From Bdellovibrionales bacterium (GTDB lineage: Bacteria > Bdellovibrionota > Bdellovibrionia > Bdellovibrionales > Bdellovibrionaceae): a stretch of 64,000 nt of DNA. Both the position numbers and the translations under genes were made by a program. The stretch spans positions 248,001 through 312,000 of the forward strand of contig JADJOV010000001.1 of assembly GCA_016713585.1 (NCBI GenBank). Reading direction: 5' to 3'. Of the stretch, positions 8,443 through 16,971 are shown piece after piece (the first letter of the stretch is position 1; each line of letters begins with the position of its first letter). Below the pieces are notes generated by a model, which was not told the origin of the DNA, searched no databases, and was given only the letters and a program-made list of their open reading frames with translations.

Positions 8443-8613
8443 ATGGATTTGAGTTATTCCAGATCCATTAAAAGAGGCGACCTGTCGTTCATATGTCCGA
8501 CGCCCGATCATAAAGCCTGCGCAACAATGCCTTGCGGTCGAGAGGTTCGGTTCAAGAATTGCTTGGGAATTTCGGAAGTCCTTCGAAACGAAAAATCAAA
8601 ATTTGAACTATAG
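8443..8613 (+). CDS. Small cysteine-rich ORF, doubtful
   Basis: 56 codons from ATG 8443, with four cysteines in CPTP, KACATMPCG and KNCLG. It overlaps the region just upstream of the methyltransferase start. No ribosome site and no family recognised. It could be a fragment of a larger lost gene. Confidence 0.2.
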   Translation: MDLSYSRSIKRGDLSFICPTPDHKACATMPCGREVRFKNCLGISEVLRNEKSKFEL

Positions 8614-8629
8614 AAAGGGCGGTTGTTCA

Positions 8630-10294
8630 ATGGACCTTGAAACATCAACAATCAATCGCTGGCAAATATTTTGGAATAAACTTGAAAAGGGTCGAGACTT
8701 AGTCCGAAGGCGCATTGGTTTTGAGCGAGCTCAGTTCATTTTGCAGCACCTCACAACTGATCAGCTCGGTGGAGCAAGGATCTTTGATCTTGGGTGTGGA
8801 TACGCTGAAGTGTCCCGTCACCTTCTTGCAGAAATTCCCGAATCTATGTTGCTTGGATTTGACTGGAGTGCTGATGCACTTAAGGTCGCCAAACAAGGAA
8901 CAGTTGCTTTCGCCGAGCGGGCCGATCTTGCGCATGAAAATTGTTGTAACGACTTTGGTTTCTTTGGGAAACATGAGGATAGAAATGATTTGGCCCTATC
9001 CTTGTGCGTGGTCGAACACTTCCCTGATCCAGCAAGAATCATCAAGAGGATTGCCCAGGTCTTGGATTCAGGGGGTGTTTTGGTACCCATGACGCCGAAT
9101 CGAAGGTCGAGGGCGGCTTTATCAAGAAAAATTAAGGAAATTTTAGGAACATGCACATTCGGGTACCAACGAAAATATTCGCCGGAAGATCTCGAATCTT
9201 GGTGTATCGATGCCGGATTGCAAATCTTGTCGAAGCATTCTCTTTTGCGCCAAGAGAATCCCATTGACGATAGAATCTTAAGGTTTTTCTCAGTGATCGA
9301 TCGATGGTTCAGCAGGGTTATCTCAAGGTGGGGGTTTGTTCATATGTGTTTGCAGCAGAGGGGCGTCGCCATGTCTGAGAGTTCAAAGAAGCTATTTTTG
9401 GACGTTTCCGAAAGCCAAGAGAAGTCCCACAACCTGGGCCTCATTCTCAATGTTGCATCAACGCTTGTGATGTCCCTCGGTCCTATTTTGAACAAATTTG
9501 CTGTCTTAACTATTCCTGCATTGATGGCAGCATTTCTAAGTCTCGTGTTCGCAACCTTTTTTAGTTTAATATACAGTCGAGTTAATCGGGAACGCCTTAG
9601 CTTTCCAAATTCCGGATGGATGGGGGTCATCGGCCTGCTCAATGGCGTAGCTGTTATTTGCTTGTTTCAGGCTCAATCCAATTTAAATCCAATTATGATT
9701 GGATTTATGGGGAGGTTCTATGTCGTGTTCACGACATTGTTGAGTGTGTTCTGCCTCCGCGAACGAGCAAGTCAAGGGGAGTGGGTTCTGATGGCAATAG
9801 CTGTTGGGAGTTCCTTCATGCTAAATTTCAAAGGAGTGGAAGGTTCTTCGTCAATTGGAATTCTATTAATTCTCCTTCAGACCTTTTTGTTTGCAACTGT
9901 CAATATGATTGTGAAGACAAAGCTTGGAGGGCACCACCCGAACAATGTTTTGTTTTACAACAATTTGGTTTCAGCCCTGGTTGTATCAATTCTCTTATGG
10001 TTCAGTGGAAACTTCGCGTCGTTAGAACAGTTGCAACTAGGCGGTTTAGGGTGGTTAGCCCTATCTTCATTTGTTGCCAGCTTCTTGGGGCTATTGCTGT
10101 TTTATAAGGGAATTCAGCATTTGAGATTTTCTGATGCCAATCTGATTCGAGCGCTGGCTCCAATTTCAACGGCCCTTTTTTCGCTGCCATTTTTTCCAAT
10201 AAAGATGTCCGTGGTCAATCTGTTAGGTGCCGGGGCTATGGTTGCTGCAGTAGTTGGAATGTCCTGGATCAAATTCAAATCCTCTCGGCGGTGA
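8630..10294 (+). CDS. Class I SAM methyltransferase fused to an EamA/DMT-family transporter
   Basis: 554 residues. Residues ~1-245 form a SAM-dependent methyltransferase with motif I FDLGCGYAEVS and a post-motif VVEHFPDPARIIKRI, ending in the ARKYSPEDLE-like region of ubiquinone-type methyltransferases. Residues ~265-550 are ten hydrophobic segments of a drug/metabolite transporter (EamA). Start ATG 8630 is preceded by AGAAAGGG; an upstream TTG at 8603 is less likely. An AGAGGGG seven bases before an in-frame ATG at 9371 marks where the transporter would begin alone. The fusion may therefore have arisen by loss of a stop between two adjacent genes. The substrate is unknown. Confidence 0.8.
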   Translation: MDLETSTINRWQIFWNKLEKGRDLVRRRIGFERAQFILQHLTTDQLGGARIFDLGCGYAEVSRHLLAEIPESMLLGFDWSADALKVAKQGTVAFAERADLAHENCCNDFGFFGKHEDRNDLALSLCVVEHFPDPARIIKRIAQVLDSGGVLVPMTPNRRSRAALSRKIKEILGTCTFGYQRKYSPEDLESWCIDAGLQILSKHSLLRQENPIDDRILRFFSVIDRWFSRVISRWGFVHMCLQQRGVAMSESSKKLFLDVSESQEKSHNLGLILNVASTLVMSLGPILNKFAVLTIPALMAAFLSLVFATFFSLIYSRVNRERLSFPNSGWMGVIGLLNGVAVICLFQAQSNLNPIMIGFMGRFYVVFTTLLSVFCLRERASQGEWVLMAIAVGSSFMLNFKGVEGSSSIGILLILLQTFLFATVNMIVKTKLGGHHPNNVLFYNNLVSALVVSILLWFSGNFASLEQLQLGGLGWLALSSFVASFLGLLLFYKGIQHLRFSDANLIRALAPISTALFSLPFFPIKMSVVNLLGAGAMVAAVVGMSWIKFKSSRR

Positions 10295-10348
10295 CACTTC
10301 TGACGACCTTCCGCCACCATAGTTCAGTAATGAAAGGAGTCTATAACA

Positions 10349-10810
10349 ATGAAAGTTCTATTTGAGTATAATGATTCTGCATTTAGGAGTGATCATAGTT
10401 TGGTTTTCGATACGATTGTATATCGCTTACCATTAAAGACCTTAAGACAGGTATTAATAATCGATAACTATCTACTAGTTTGTATGAAGCATGATTCTCC
10501 GGTCGAATGGCTCAATGACGGAAATATTAAGCATCGAAAAATATATGTCAAAGAATCTTGGATAATGGCATCTGGAGTGTGGTGTTTTGACTTAAAGGGA
10601 AACTATTTATGGAAGGCCCCAGAAGTTGTAGACAGAAATCATCCAAATATTCAAGGTGAGGATTTGACTCTCAATTTTCATGGATCTGTATATGTAAAAT
10701 TCAGATATGATCAGCAAAATAATCATATTATTGCAGATACATCCCATGGCCATATTGTTACAATAGCGATCGACACAGGAAAAGTGATTTCCATTATTCA
10801 AGGCAAATAA
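10349..10810 (+). CDS. Hypothetical protein, 153 residues
   Basis: A good ribosome site (AAAGGAG, 10 bases before the ATG) supports translation. The protein is soluble, rich in beta-strand-like stretches and aromatic residues, with a C-terminal repeated feel (GNYLWKAPE, GHIVTIAIDTGKV) resembling blades of a propeller. No signal peptide and no family recognised. It follows the methyltransferase-transporter gene by 54 bases and could be transcribed with it. Its base composition is AT-richer than its neighbours, consistent with acquisition, but I did not compute this. Confidence 0.55.
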   Translation: MKVLFEYNDSAFRSDHSLVFDTIVYRLPLKTLRQVLIIDNYLLVCMKHDSPVEWLNDGNIKHRKIYVKESWIMASGVWCFDLKGNYLWKAPEVVDRNHPNIQGEDLTLNFHGSVYVKFRYDQQNNHIIADTSHGHIVTIAIDTGKVISIIQGK

Positions 10811-11112
10811 CTGCGTGTCGTCCGCATCTTCGGCTATGGAATTCAATGAAATTTTGAACCTCGGCAGTGTTGTAATGTGTTTTTGATTAGAACTGCACAA
10901 GGCTTTTATAGTTTAGGAAGAGGAGAGCGTGAAACAATAGCATTGCCAATCAAACAAAAGAGAGTCGAGAAGAGCCGGGGTTCACTGTGAATTTTAAAGA
11001 CGAAATGAATGTTAAGGGTTTCTGGGAAAACCACTGCTCGCATAATATTTTTTGCAAATCTGGAGTTCGGTACAAGTAGCCGTAGATCCATATCCACAGC
11101 AGGCATTCACCC
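10811..11112. other. Convergent intergenic stretch, nothing recognised
   Basis: About 300 bases between the end of a plus-strand gene and the end of the ABC exporter operon. The open frames are short and not protein-like. No clear hairpin with a T tract was seen on either strand. Confidence 0.5.
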
Positions 11113-11961
11113 CTAAGAGCTAGCAGAGCTGTATTGGCGAAGCCCGCGCTTCCACAGCCAGGTTGATGCCCAGAGCAAGAGACCGGCGACGGTGCAACCA
11201 AGAAGTGCGAGCATAGGATCAGCCCAGCCAAGGAGAAACCGAGCGGGGACGCTGGCCAGAAATGCAACGGGCAGAAATGTAAGAACTGTGTATCTGAGGA
11301 CTAGGGGATACGTGCTGTCAGGGCGAGTGCCCAATCTGTAGAGTTGCCACCATATTTGAGTTATTGCATCAGCTTGAGTAAAAAACAGAGCCGATGTTGC
11401 CACTATGAATCTTAGTGAATAGCAAATCAGAACTGAACAGGGAACCATAATCACAAGCCAAAGGGCGCGATGAATCTGAAAATCGGGAACTTGGACTAGT
11501 GCCCATATCAGCCAGGCTGAGGAGAGAAAGAAATTTCCGAGGTAGGGGACTGAAACTCTTTGCACGCTCAAAAACCACTGAGAGTTGACTGGTTTTGCCA
11601 AGAGCAAATCCAAACTACCTCGTCTAATTTTTGTGCCCAATTGATCTAGATTTGTCTGAAAGAAAAGCATAAAAATTGAATCTGTGACGAAAAGGATGTC
11701 CATGAATACTCGAATCGTCTGGAGTGTCCAGCCATTCAATTGACTTGTATGCCTAAAGACGACCTCAAAAACCGAAAGCTGCGCCCCATACCAAAGAATA
11801 TCGGTGAATATTCGAGCCAGAATATTGAATCGAAATTCTAACTCGCTGATGGCGCTGGCGCGAAAAAGCGCGATGAATATGCCGCCGTATTTGCGGAGGG
11901 TAGCCAAAAATTCAAACGGACGATTCGCTTTGTTATTGAATTGTTTTATCTCATTCGCCAT
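11113..11961 (-). CDS. ABC-2 family transporter permease (second of the pair)
   Basis: 282 residues with about six membrane segments. The GTKIRRGSLDLLLAKPVNSQWF segment after the second segment is typical of the DUF990/ABC-2 permeases that pair with a DrrA-like ATPase. It is the last gene of a three-gene minus-strand operon (ATPase, permease, permease) and probably forms a heterodimer with the gene upstream. The substrate is not apparent. A 7-base tandem repeat separates it from the upstream permease. Confidence 0.82.
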   Translation of the reverse strand: MANEIKQFNNKANRPFEFLATLRKYGGIFIALFRASAISELEFRFNILARIFTDILWYGAQLSVFEVVFRHTSQLNGWTLQTIRVFMDILFVTDSIFMLFFQTNLDQLGTKIRRGSLDLLLAKPVNSQWFLSVQRVSVPYLGNFFLSSAWLIWALVQVPDFQIHRALWLVIMVPCSVLICYSLRFIVATSALFFTQADAITQIWWQLYRLGTRPDSTYPLVLRYTVLTFLPVAFLASVPARFLLGWADPMLALLGCTVAGLLLWASTWLWKRGLRQYSSASS

Positions 11962-11970
11962 CTATCACCC

Positions 11971-11998
11971 ATTCACCATTCACCATTCACCATTCACC
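11971..11998. repeat. Four tandem copies of ATTCACC
   Basis: Four perfect head-to-tail copies of the 7-base unit between the two permease genes, close to the start of the downstream one. Such short arrays can change copy number by slippage. Confidence 0.9.
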
Positions 11999-12013
11999 GA
12001 CATGCCTGCATAT

Positions 12014-12826
12014 CTAGGCACCAGTGCCAGAGTATCGTCTACGACCAGCATTCCAGAAAAATGCCGCAAGTGAGCCAAAAACAACAAGTCCCACCGTGAC
12101 TGAGACAAAGCCCTCCAAAATTCCTGAAAAATCTAGTCGGCCTGTCAGGTATCCAACCGGTCGAAAAGCACCACTCGAGAAGGGCAGCGATATTAATACC
12201 GACCGGAATGGCTCGGGTGTCAAATCCAGCGGAAAAAGCTCTCCGGTCAGCATCCATAGGACGATGTTTTTCGCAAATGTCACGGATTGAATACGATTAA
12301 GAAAAAATCCAAGCGATGCCAGCAATACAGAAATTGTATGTACCAGAATTAAGTAGTAAAAAATCAAGGCGAGTGCTGCCGGTAGGCGGTCAAAGAGAAC
12401 GGGAAGGTCCATAACCCAGCAAAGAAGTCCCGGGACAAAAATTGAAACTGATGTGATGAGTAACTTATAGCCAAGGAATTGCCCCAGGTAGAATTCATAA
12501 AATGAAATTGGGCGTGTGAGAATGGAGTTTACGGCTCCTGTCTCGACATCGTCAATCATTCGCATTTCGTAATTCCAACTGGCGGTTATTCTTGCAATGA
12601 AGGCCGCCCAAAGCGCGTAACTTAGGTAGGTCTCTCGACCAAACCCCGCCAAGGTCGGCCCAGCAGTGGCGGCAAAGAATGCCAACCACAAAGTCAGTTC
12701 AACCAGACTAATAATTGTTGGCTGAATGATCGCATCAGTAATGAAATTGACTCGATATTCAAACTGTTGGAGGACGGCGAGTCGAGCGCAGCCGAACATC
12801 TTGTTCCATGAAAGCCCGTACAACAT
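12014..12826 (-). CDS. ABC-2 family transporter permease (first of the pair)
   Basis: About 270 residues, six membrane segments. The cytoplasmic stretch DVETGAVNSILTRPISFYEF matches the conserved loop of DUF990-type ABC-2 permeases (compare LDLLLAKPVNSQWF in its partner). The reading frame is open back to a TTG at 12847; ATG at 12826 or 12799 are the likelier starts. All overlap the ATPase gene, which ends at 12759, so the two are translationally coupled. Together with the next permease and the ATPase it forms a complete exporter. Confidence 0.8.
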   Translation of the reverse strand: MLYGLSWNKMFGCARLAVLQQFEYRVNFITDAIIQPTIISLVELTLWLAFFAATAGPTLAGFGRETYLSYALWAAFIARITASWNYEMRMIDDVETGAVNSILTRPISFYEFYLGQFLGYKLLITSVSIFVPGLLCWVMDLPVLFDRLPAALALIFYYLILVHTISVLLASLGFFLNRIQSVTFAKNIVLWMLTGELFPLDLTPEPFRSVLISLPFSSGAFRPVGYLTGRLDFSGILEGFVSVTVGLVVFGSLAAFFWNAGRRRYSGTGA

Positions 12827-13802
12827 CTTCAAACTCACTCTCCTCAATTCGAATATCCTGAACAGATCCCAAAGACATCAAAACACGAAGGGCCTCGCCC
12901 ACCTGATGGGCCTGGAGTTCCTTTTTGACACTGAGTGATCCCGCCTGCAGCACCCAATTCGGTAAGATCGCAACGTCTTTATCCGGAGGGCTCAAAATCT
13001 TCAAAGACAACGTCTGTCTAGATTCAGCTTTGGCCGTGAAGGCTGCGACCGTGCCATCATAAACGATTTTTCCTTGCTGAATCAACAAAAGTCGATCTGC
13101 GAGTCGGGAGATATCGTCCATATAATGGCTGGTGAGAATCACCGTGGGCCTTTCCTCTCGCACATAATGAGCCAAAAATTCACGAATACTTGTTTGGGCC
13201 ACGATATCGAGTCCTATCGTGGGCTCATCCAGAAACAAAACTCGGGGTTTATGCAGTAAGGCCCCAATGAGTTCCATCTTCATTCTTTCCCCAAGCGAGA
13301 GACGACGCAGTTGAATATGCAAGAGCTCCTGGCAGCCAAGCCAATGAGCAAGCTCTTGAACTCGGGTCTTCGCCTCACTCGGTTTCAGTCCATAGATTCT
13401 CGCCAAAAGTTCATAACTATCCGCAGGCGGGAGATCAAACCAAAGTTGCTCCTTCTGCCCAAGTAAGATGCTCATCTGGCGCAAATATTCAGGATCACGC
13501 GAAGTCGGATGATAACCCAAGACGAGCGCGTCTCCTTCAGTCGGATGAATGAGGCCAGAGAGAAGCTTTAGAAGAGTTGTTTTCCCAGCTCCATTGGCGC
13601 CGACCAAACCAACAATTTGTCCACCCTCAATCTGAAGCGTCGTTGGATGCAGGGCTACTTTGTCTTCGTATTGTCGATTCCAAAATCCCTTGATCGATTT
13701 CCAAACGCCCTCGCTCTTACGATAGGTTTTGTAAGTGCGCCCGAGTTCTTGGGTTTGAATTGTGAAGTCTTTTTTAGGGGGCATATGAGGGAAGCCTAGC
13801 AT
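12759..13802 (-). CDS. ABC-2 exporter ATP-binding protein
   Basis: About 347 residues. Walker A GANGAGKTT near 70-78, signature LSLGERMKMEL near 170, Walker B PRVLFLDEPTIGLD, and the switch histidine in ILTSHYMDDI. The ~35-residue N-terminal extension (GRTYKTYRKSEGVW) and a ~100-residue C-terminal domain are usual for the NatA/DrrA-like group that serves DUF990 permeases. ATG at 13784 is an alternative start. It begins the operon. No nearby biosynthetic gene hints at the cargo. Confidence 0.88.
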   Translation of the reverse strand: MLGFPHMPPKKDFTIQTQELGRTYKTYRKSEGVWKSIKGFWNRQYEDKVALHPTTLQIEGGQIVGLVGANGAGKTTLLKLLSGLIHPTEGDALVLGYHPTSRDPEYLRQMSILLGQKEQLWFDLPPADSYELLARIYGLKPSEAKTRVQELAHWLGCQELLHIQLRRLSLGERMKMELIGALLHKPRVLFLDEPTIGLDIVAQTSIREFLAHYVREERPTVILTSHYMDDISRLADRLLLIQQGKIVYDGTVAAFTAKAESRQTLSLKILSPPDKDVAILPNWVLQAGSLSVKKELQAHQVGEALRVLMSLGSVQDIRIEESEFEDVVRAFMEQDVRLRSTRRPPTV

Positions 13803-13886
13803 ATTTTACTTGAGGGACCAACCCAAAACGAGGCGATAAATGTATATACCAATTTGGTTACCGGCCTTAAATTTGGGGTCCCAAAA

Positions 13887-13911
13887 TTTTTTTTTTTTGG
13901 GGGGGGGGGGG
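13887..13911. other. T12-G13 homopolymer block
   Basis: Twelve T are followed directly by thirteen G, then TTTTGGGTTGG. It lies between the ABC operon and slyX. Double homopolymers like this are rare in bacterial chromosomes and may mark an assembly or base-calling fault, or a slippage hot spot. Confidence 0.9.
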
Positions 13912-14101
13912 TTTTGGGTTGGTTAAAAAATTTACTCTATCAAAAAGTGAGCATTTTTGCCAATGAAATAGTTGGTGATGTCGTAATGACATTCTCAATC
14001 CCAAAATGCACCTTGACTTGATTAACCATTTTAGAAATGCCATGCATGGCCAGGATGTGGTGTGCAGTTTCGTGTATCTCAATAGAGCCAGGGAGGCAAA
14101 T

Positions 14102-14305
14102 TTGGACGATCAGCGCTTTATCGATATCGAAACTAAGGCCGCCTACCAGGAGAAAATGCTCGAAGAGCTTCATTTGGCGCTCTATGCTCAGCAAAAAATA
14201 ATTGATCGGTTGCAAATCCAGCTGAGTGATCTGAAGAAGCGGGCGGAAGATACCGCCCCAGAGGGCGAGATTGGTCCGGCAAATGAGAAGCCTCCCCACT
14301 ATTGA
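14102..14305 (+). CDS. slyX: SlyX family protein
   Basis: 67 residues from TTG 14102, preceded by GGGAGG at 14091-14096. An ATG at 14006 is also in frame but would add an atypical 32-residue extension. The protein is a single coiled coil: IETKAAYQEKMLEEL, then QQKIIDRLQIQLSDL. It ends in the conserved tail KPPHY, a hallmark of SlyX. The exact function is not established; the E. coli name comes from lysis suppression studies. Its last 66 bases are duplicated at 15491-15556, after an insert with an MFS relic and a GNAT gene. Confidence 0.85.
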   Translation: MDDQRFIDIETKAAYQEKMLEELHLALYAQQKIIDRLQIQLSDLKKRAEDTAPEGEIGPANEKPPHY

Positions 14306-14308
14306 ACG
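14243..14308. repeat. 3' end of slyX, duplicated at 15491-15556
   Basis: Aligned by eye with 15491-15556, same orientation; about 57 of 66 bases are identical. It encodes the end of SlyX including the KPPHY tail and stop. Confidence 0.8.
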
Positions 14309-14407
14309 AATTCATTTCGGCGTGGTGAAAACATAGAAAGAGCAATATTCAATCTCATACTCAAAAAGGTCATTGATCAGAGCCTTAAATTTTTTTGAAA
14401 TCGGCCT

Positions 14408-14822
14408 ATGATAGAACTGAAGGTCATTGTTTTCCTTGGAGAGGTCCAAACGGGAGTTTTCGGTGATAGATACGGCTATAAGTGGAGCCTCGTTGCTGCA
14501 GTTCTTTGTGCACTATTCTCGGTATTCACTCAAAAATTCTAGAATTCGAGAAATCATTCTGATTTCAGTTGGGATGCAGTTTTTAGTTCAGCCCATTTTG
14601 CACTACTGGCAACCTTTGCTTATGGACATCAGTCCGAACCTTGCGGGGGATGGGCTTGGTATAGCATTCGCCTTTTTTGCCGGGGCGAACCCGTCTTATG
14701 TCAATCTATTTTCAATCATGGGCTGGGTTTCTATCTGCGGTTTTATTTGTATAAAAATGTTTTTTTCTTTTCAAAATGGATTCGTTCGAAAAATGGTATT
14801 TAGTCAAAGGAGAATTCTGTGA
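14408..14822 (+). pseudogene. Decayed MFS transporter gene
   Basis: The first frame (ATG 14408 to TAG 14542) encodes the MFS signature loop GVFGDRYGYKWSL followed by the third membrane segment. Another frame (from about 14510 to the stop at 14820-14822) resumes with later hydrophobic segments such as IILISVGMQFLVQPILHYW. The part between, several membrane segments, is missing. The gene is thus both frameshifted and internally deleted and cannot make a working transporter. It overlaps the GNAT start by four bases. Confidence 0.6.
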
Positions 14823-15361
14823 ACAGCCTTGAGCTTCGAAAGATAACGTTGGGAGATCGAGTGGCCTTTGAAAAGGCAGATTCACTTTTCCCGAAAGAAA
14901 ATGACTTCGAGTTTGTGCCAATTGTTTTTAGAGGATCAGGTCAGGGATTTGAATCACTGCTTGAATGTTTCAAAAGCAATGAGGTGGGGAGGGATCTTCC
15001 TGAGGGTCATGTGGCCAGTACAATGTTGTTTGCTTTTAATTTTGAGGGCGAAATCGTGGGTCGGGTGAGTGTTCGGCATGCTCTGAACGACTATTTGTTG
15101 CAGTTTGGAGGTCATATTGGCTATGGTGTTTTGCCTAAGTTTCGAAATCTTGGTTATGCAACTCGAATTTTACGTGAGACTTTGATATTTTGTCAGAACC
15201 AATTGAACCTTCCGCGAGTTCTGCTGACTTGCAATACCGATAATCAGGGGTCCATTCGGACTATCGAAAAGAACGGTGGGATTTTGGAGAGTGTTGTTTC
15301 CAGTCCAAGTCGTTCGGTACCAACCCGGCGATATTGGATCGATCTTCAAGTAAGTTCTTAA
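14819..15361 (+). CDS. GNAT family N-acetyltransferase
   Basis: 180 residues from GTG 14819 with AAAGGAG six bases upstream. The acetyl-CoA binding region is visible: VLPKFRNLGYATRILRETL (a variant of the R/Q-x-x-G-x-G/A loop), followed by TCNTDNQGSIRTIEKNGG, typical of the RimJ/YjdJ-like group with the N-x-x-S-x-x-x-x-E-K-x-G motif. The substrate is not predictable. The gene lies inside the segment flanked by the slyX 3'-end repeats and downstream of a decayed MFS gene, so it may have arrived with it. Confidence 0.85.
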   Translation: MNSLELRKITLGDRVAFEKADSLFPKENDFEFVPIVFRGSGQGFESLLECFKSNEVGRDLPEGHVASTMLFAFNFEGEIVGRVSVRHALNDYLLQFGGHIGYGVLPKFRNLGYATRILRETLIFCQNQLNLPRVLLTCNTDNQGSIRTIEKNGGILESVVSSPSRSVPTRRYWIDLQVSS

Positions 15362-15490
15362 GGGGCTTTTGCAATAGCAGGAAGAACATGACAATAGGTG
15401 TTTCTGTCCAATTTCAAAAGTGTCAGAGGACTCAAGAAGGAAATCTGACAAATTGTCAGGTGGGAAGTCTTTTCCTATGGGGATGTTGAG

Positions 15491-15556
15491 CGAGAAGATA
15501 CCGCCCCAGAGAGTGAGATAGGACCGGCAAATCAGAAGCCTCCCTACTGTTGAGCG
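15491..15556. repeat. Second, diverged copy of the slyX 3' end
   Basis: Matches 14243-14308 in the same orientation. It still encodes EIGPANQKPPY before a stop. The rest of slyX is absent upstream. The 10-base string GTTGAGCGAG occurs at both ends of this copy (15485 and 15549). Confidence 0.8.
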
Positions 15557-15577
15557 AGGCCACTGATTCGACCCGCA

Positions 15578-16850
15578 TCAGTGGCTAATGGGTGGCTTAC
15601 AAGTTAATTTTCCATTATCTTCGGCACGAAAGCTTGGTTGACAGGTCATCCCAGACACGTCACGGTTATCCAATGTTCCAGATATAACATGAAATGCAGT
15701 GCCGCTGTTCCCAGGATTCCAAAAGGCGGAAAGTCCCAGACGAGGAACAACCGGGCCGCCAAAGTTAGAGCTCGCAATTGTCAGGTCAAATTTTTGCGAG
15801 GAATCTTGACTGCTCTGAATTCTGAAAGGCTCGCAATTCATTACTAAACTCGTGTTTTGTTCGAAATCGTCCCAAGTCAAAGTCGAAAACAGAAGTTTTT
15901 CATAGAGATTCATAACGTCGATCATTGACTCCGAATCTGTGAGAACTTTCGAGAGTTCGAGCTCTTTACACTTAGCCTTTTGTCCAAGAATACTAACGAC
16001 GAAGTTTTGTGAAAAACCAACTCGACGTAGAATAATCTCCCTCATTCCATAGAGAGCACCACGGTCCCCTAGTTTGATGGCATTTAGCCGATAGTCTAGC
16101 TCGCTGAAGAAAGGCCCATCGGGTCTGTAATTGATAGAGGGGCCAGGAAAAATTGATTCAGATGCGGACCCAAGAGTCCCTTTCTCGCCCCAAGTTCCCA
16201 ATCTGGCCCGTAAAATCTCAAAAGAATAATCTTCGGTTGCAATATTTCTTGAGGAAATAAATCCAACAAATCGCCGAATGGCAAGGGAGTTTTTTGCCCC
16301 CCTTCTTTATGGCTTCATTGTAGGAAATCTCATGGATAATGAGTCCCGCCTTAGTAACCTCATCTAGCTGATCCCAAAGGTGCTTAACGATTTCATACTT
16401 TTTCTTAGAACCGCCAACAACCATCTGTTCTTCTGATTTTAAAATAACCACACGTTTGACTTCACACCCTGCTGGCAAGATCATGCCACCTCCGAGATCT
16501 TCTGAGGCAGTGGCTGAACCGTTTTGAGAAAAGGAAGAATCCTGAATGAAGCTATTGGCCAAGACTTGATAGGCACGGCTACGATGGCCGTCATATTTGA
16601 CCATACGAGCAAGGACATACTTTACTTTTTCTGGGTATGTTTTGCCAGGTCCAAGATCAAGCTCAAAACCAAAGCCGCCTACTTTGCTGTTTTCATAGTA
16701 ATCGAGAAGCTGATAGGTCTCCGTGCCTTCATCCGTCTTGCACGCCAAAACATTTCCGCCGCCACTCACCCCACCACCGGCATGGGCCGGAAGAGAGAGC
16801 GTAATGGCGCCCAATAAAACAAGACCTGCTGTTGTTTGTAAAAAATTCAT
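15578..16850 (-). CDS. Exported protein of unknown function, one frameshift
   Basis: AAGGAG precedes the ATG at 16850. The signal peptide MNFLQTTAGLVLLGAITLSL ends at AHA-GG, followed by a glycine-rich GGGVSGGGN mature start. The frame runs to about 16300, where a C6/T6-type homopolymer pair (G6/A6 on the coding strand) shifts the frame. The second half continues to 15578 in another frame. Rejoining there gives IHEISYNEAIKKGAKNS, a zinc-peptidase-like HE motif followed by coherent sequence. The joined protein is ~424 residues with several cysteines. Such exported HE-containing proteins are common in Bdellovibrio-like genomes, but no family is assigned. It is divergent from the TIGR02147 gene. 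Confidence 0.6.
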
Positions 16851-16971
16851 AAGTACTCCTTTATATCTGGCTATTGCGTTGTGCGTCAACAATATTCGAC
16901 GCAGCGTGCTTTGCCTAGATAAAGTTAATTAAATATGTGCTCTAATATTAATTAATGATTAAATATAGGAT

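Noticed and set aside
13940..14095. Minus-strand reading frame with a HETAHHILAMHG stretch, resembling the tail of a cation-efflux protein
   Set aside because: It overlaps slyX on the other strand, has no start or family motif, and could be chance.
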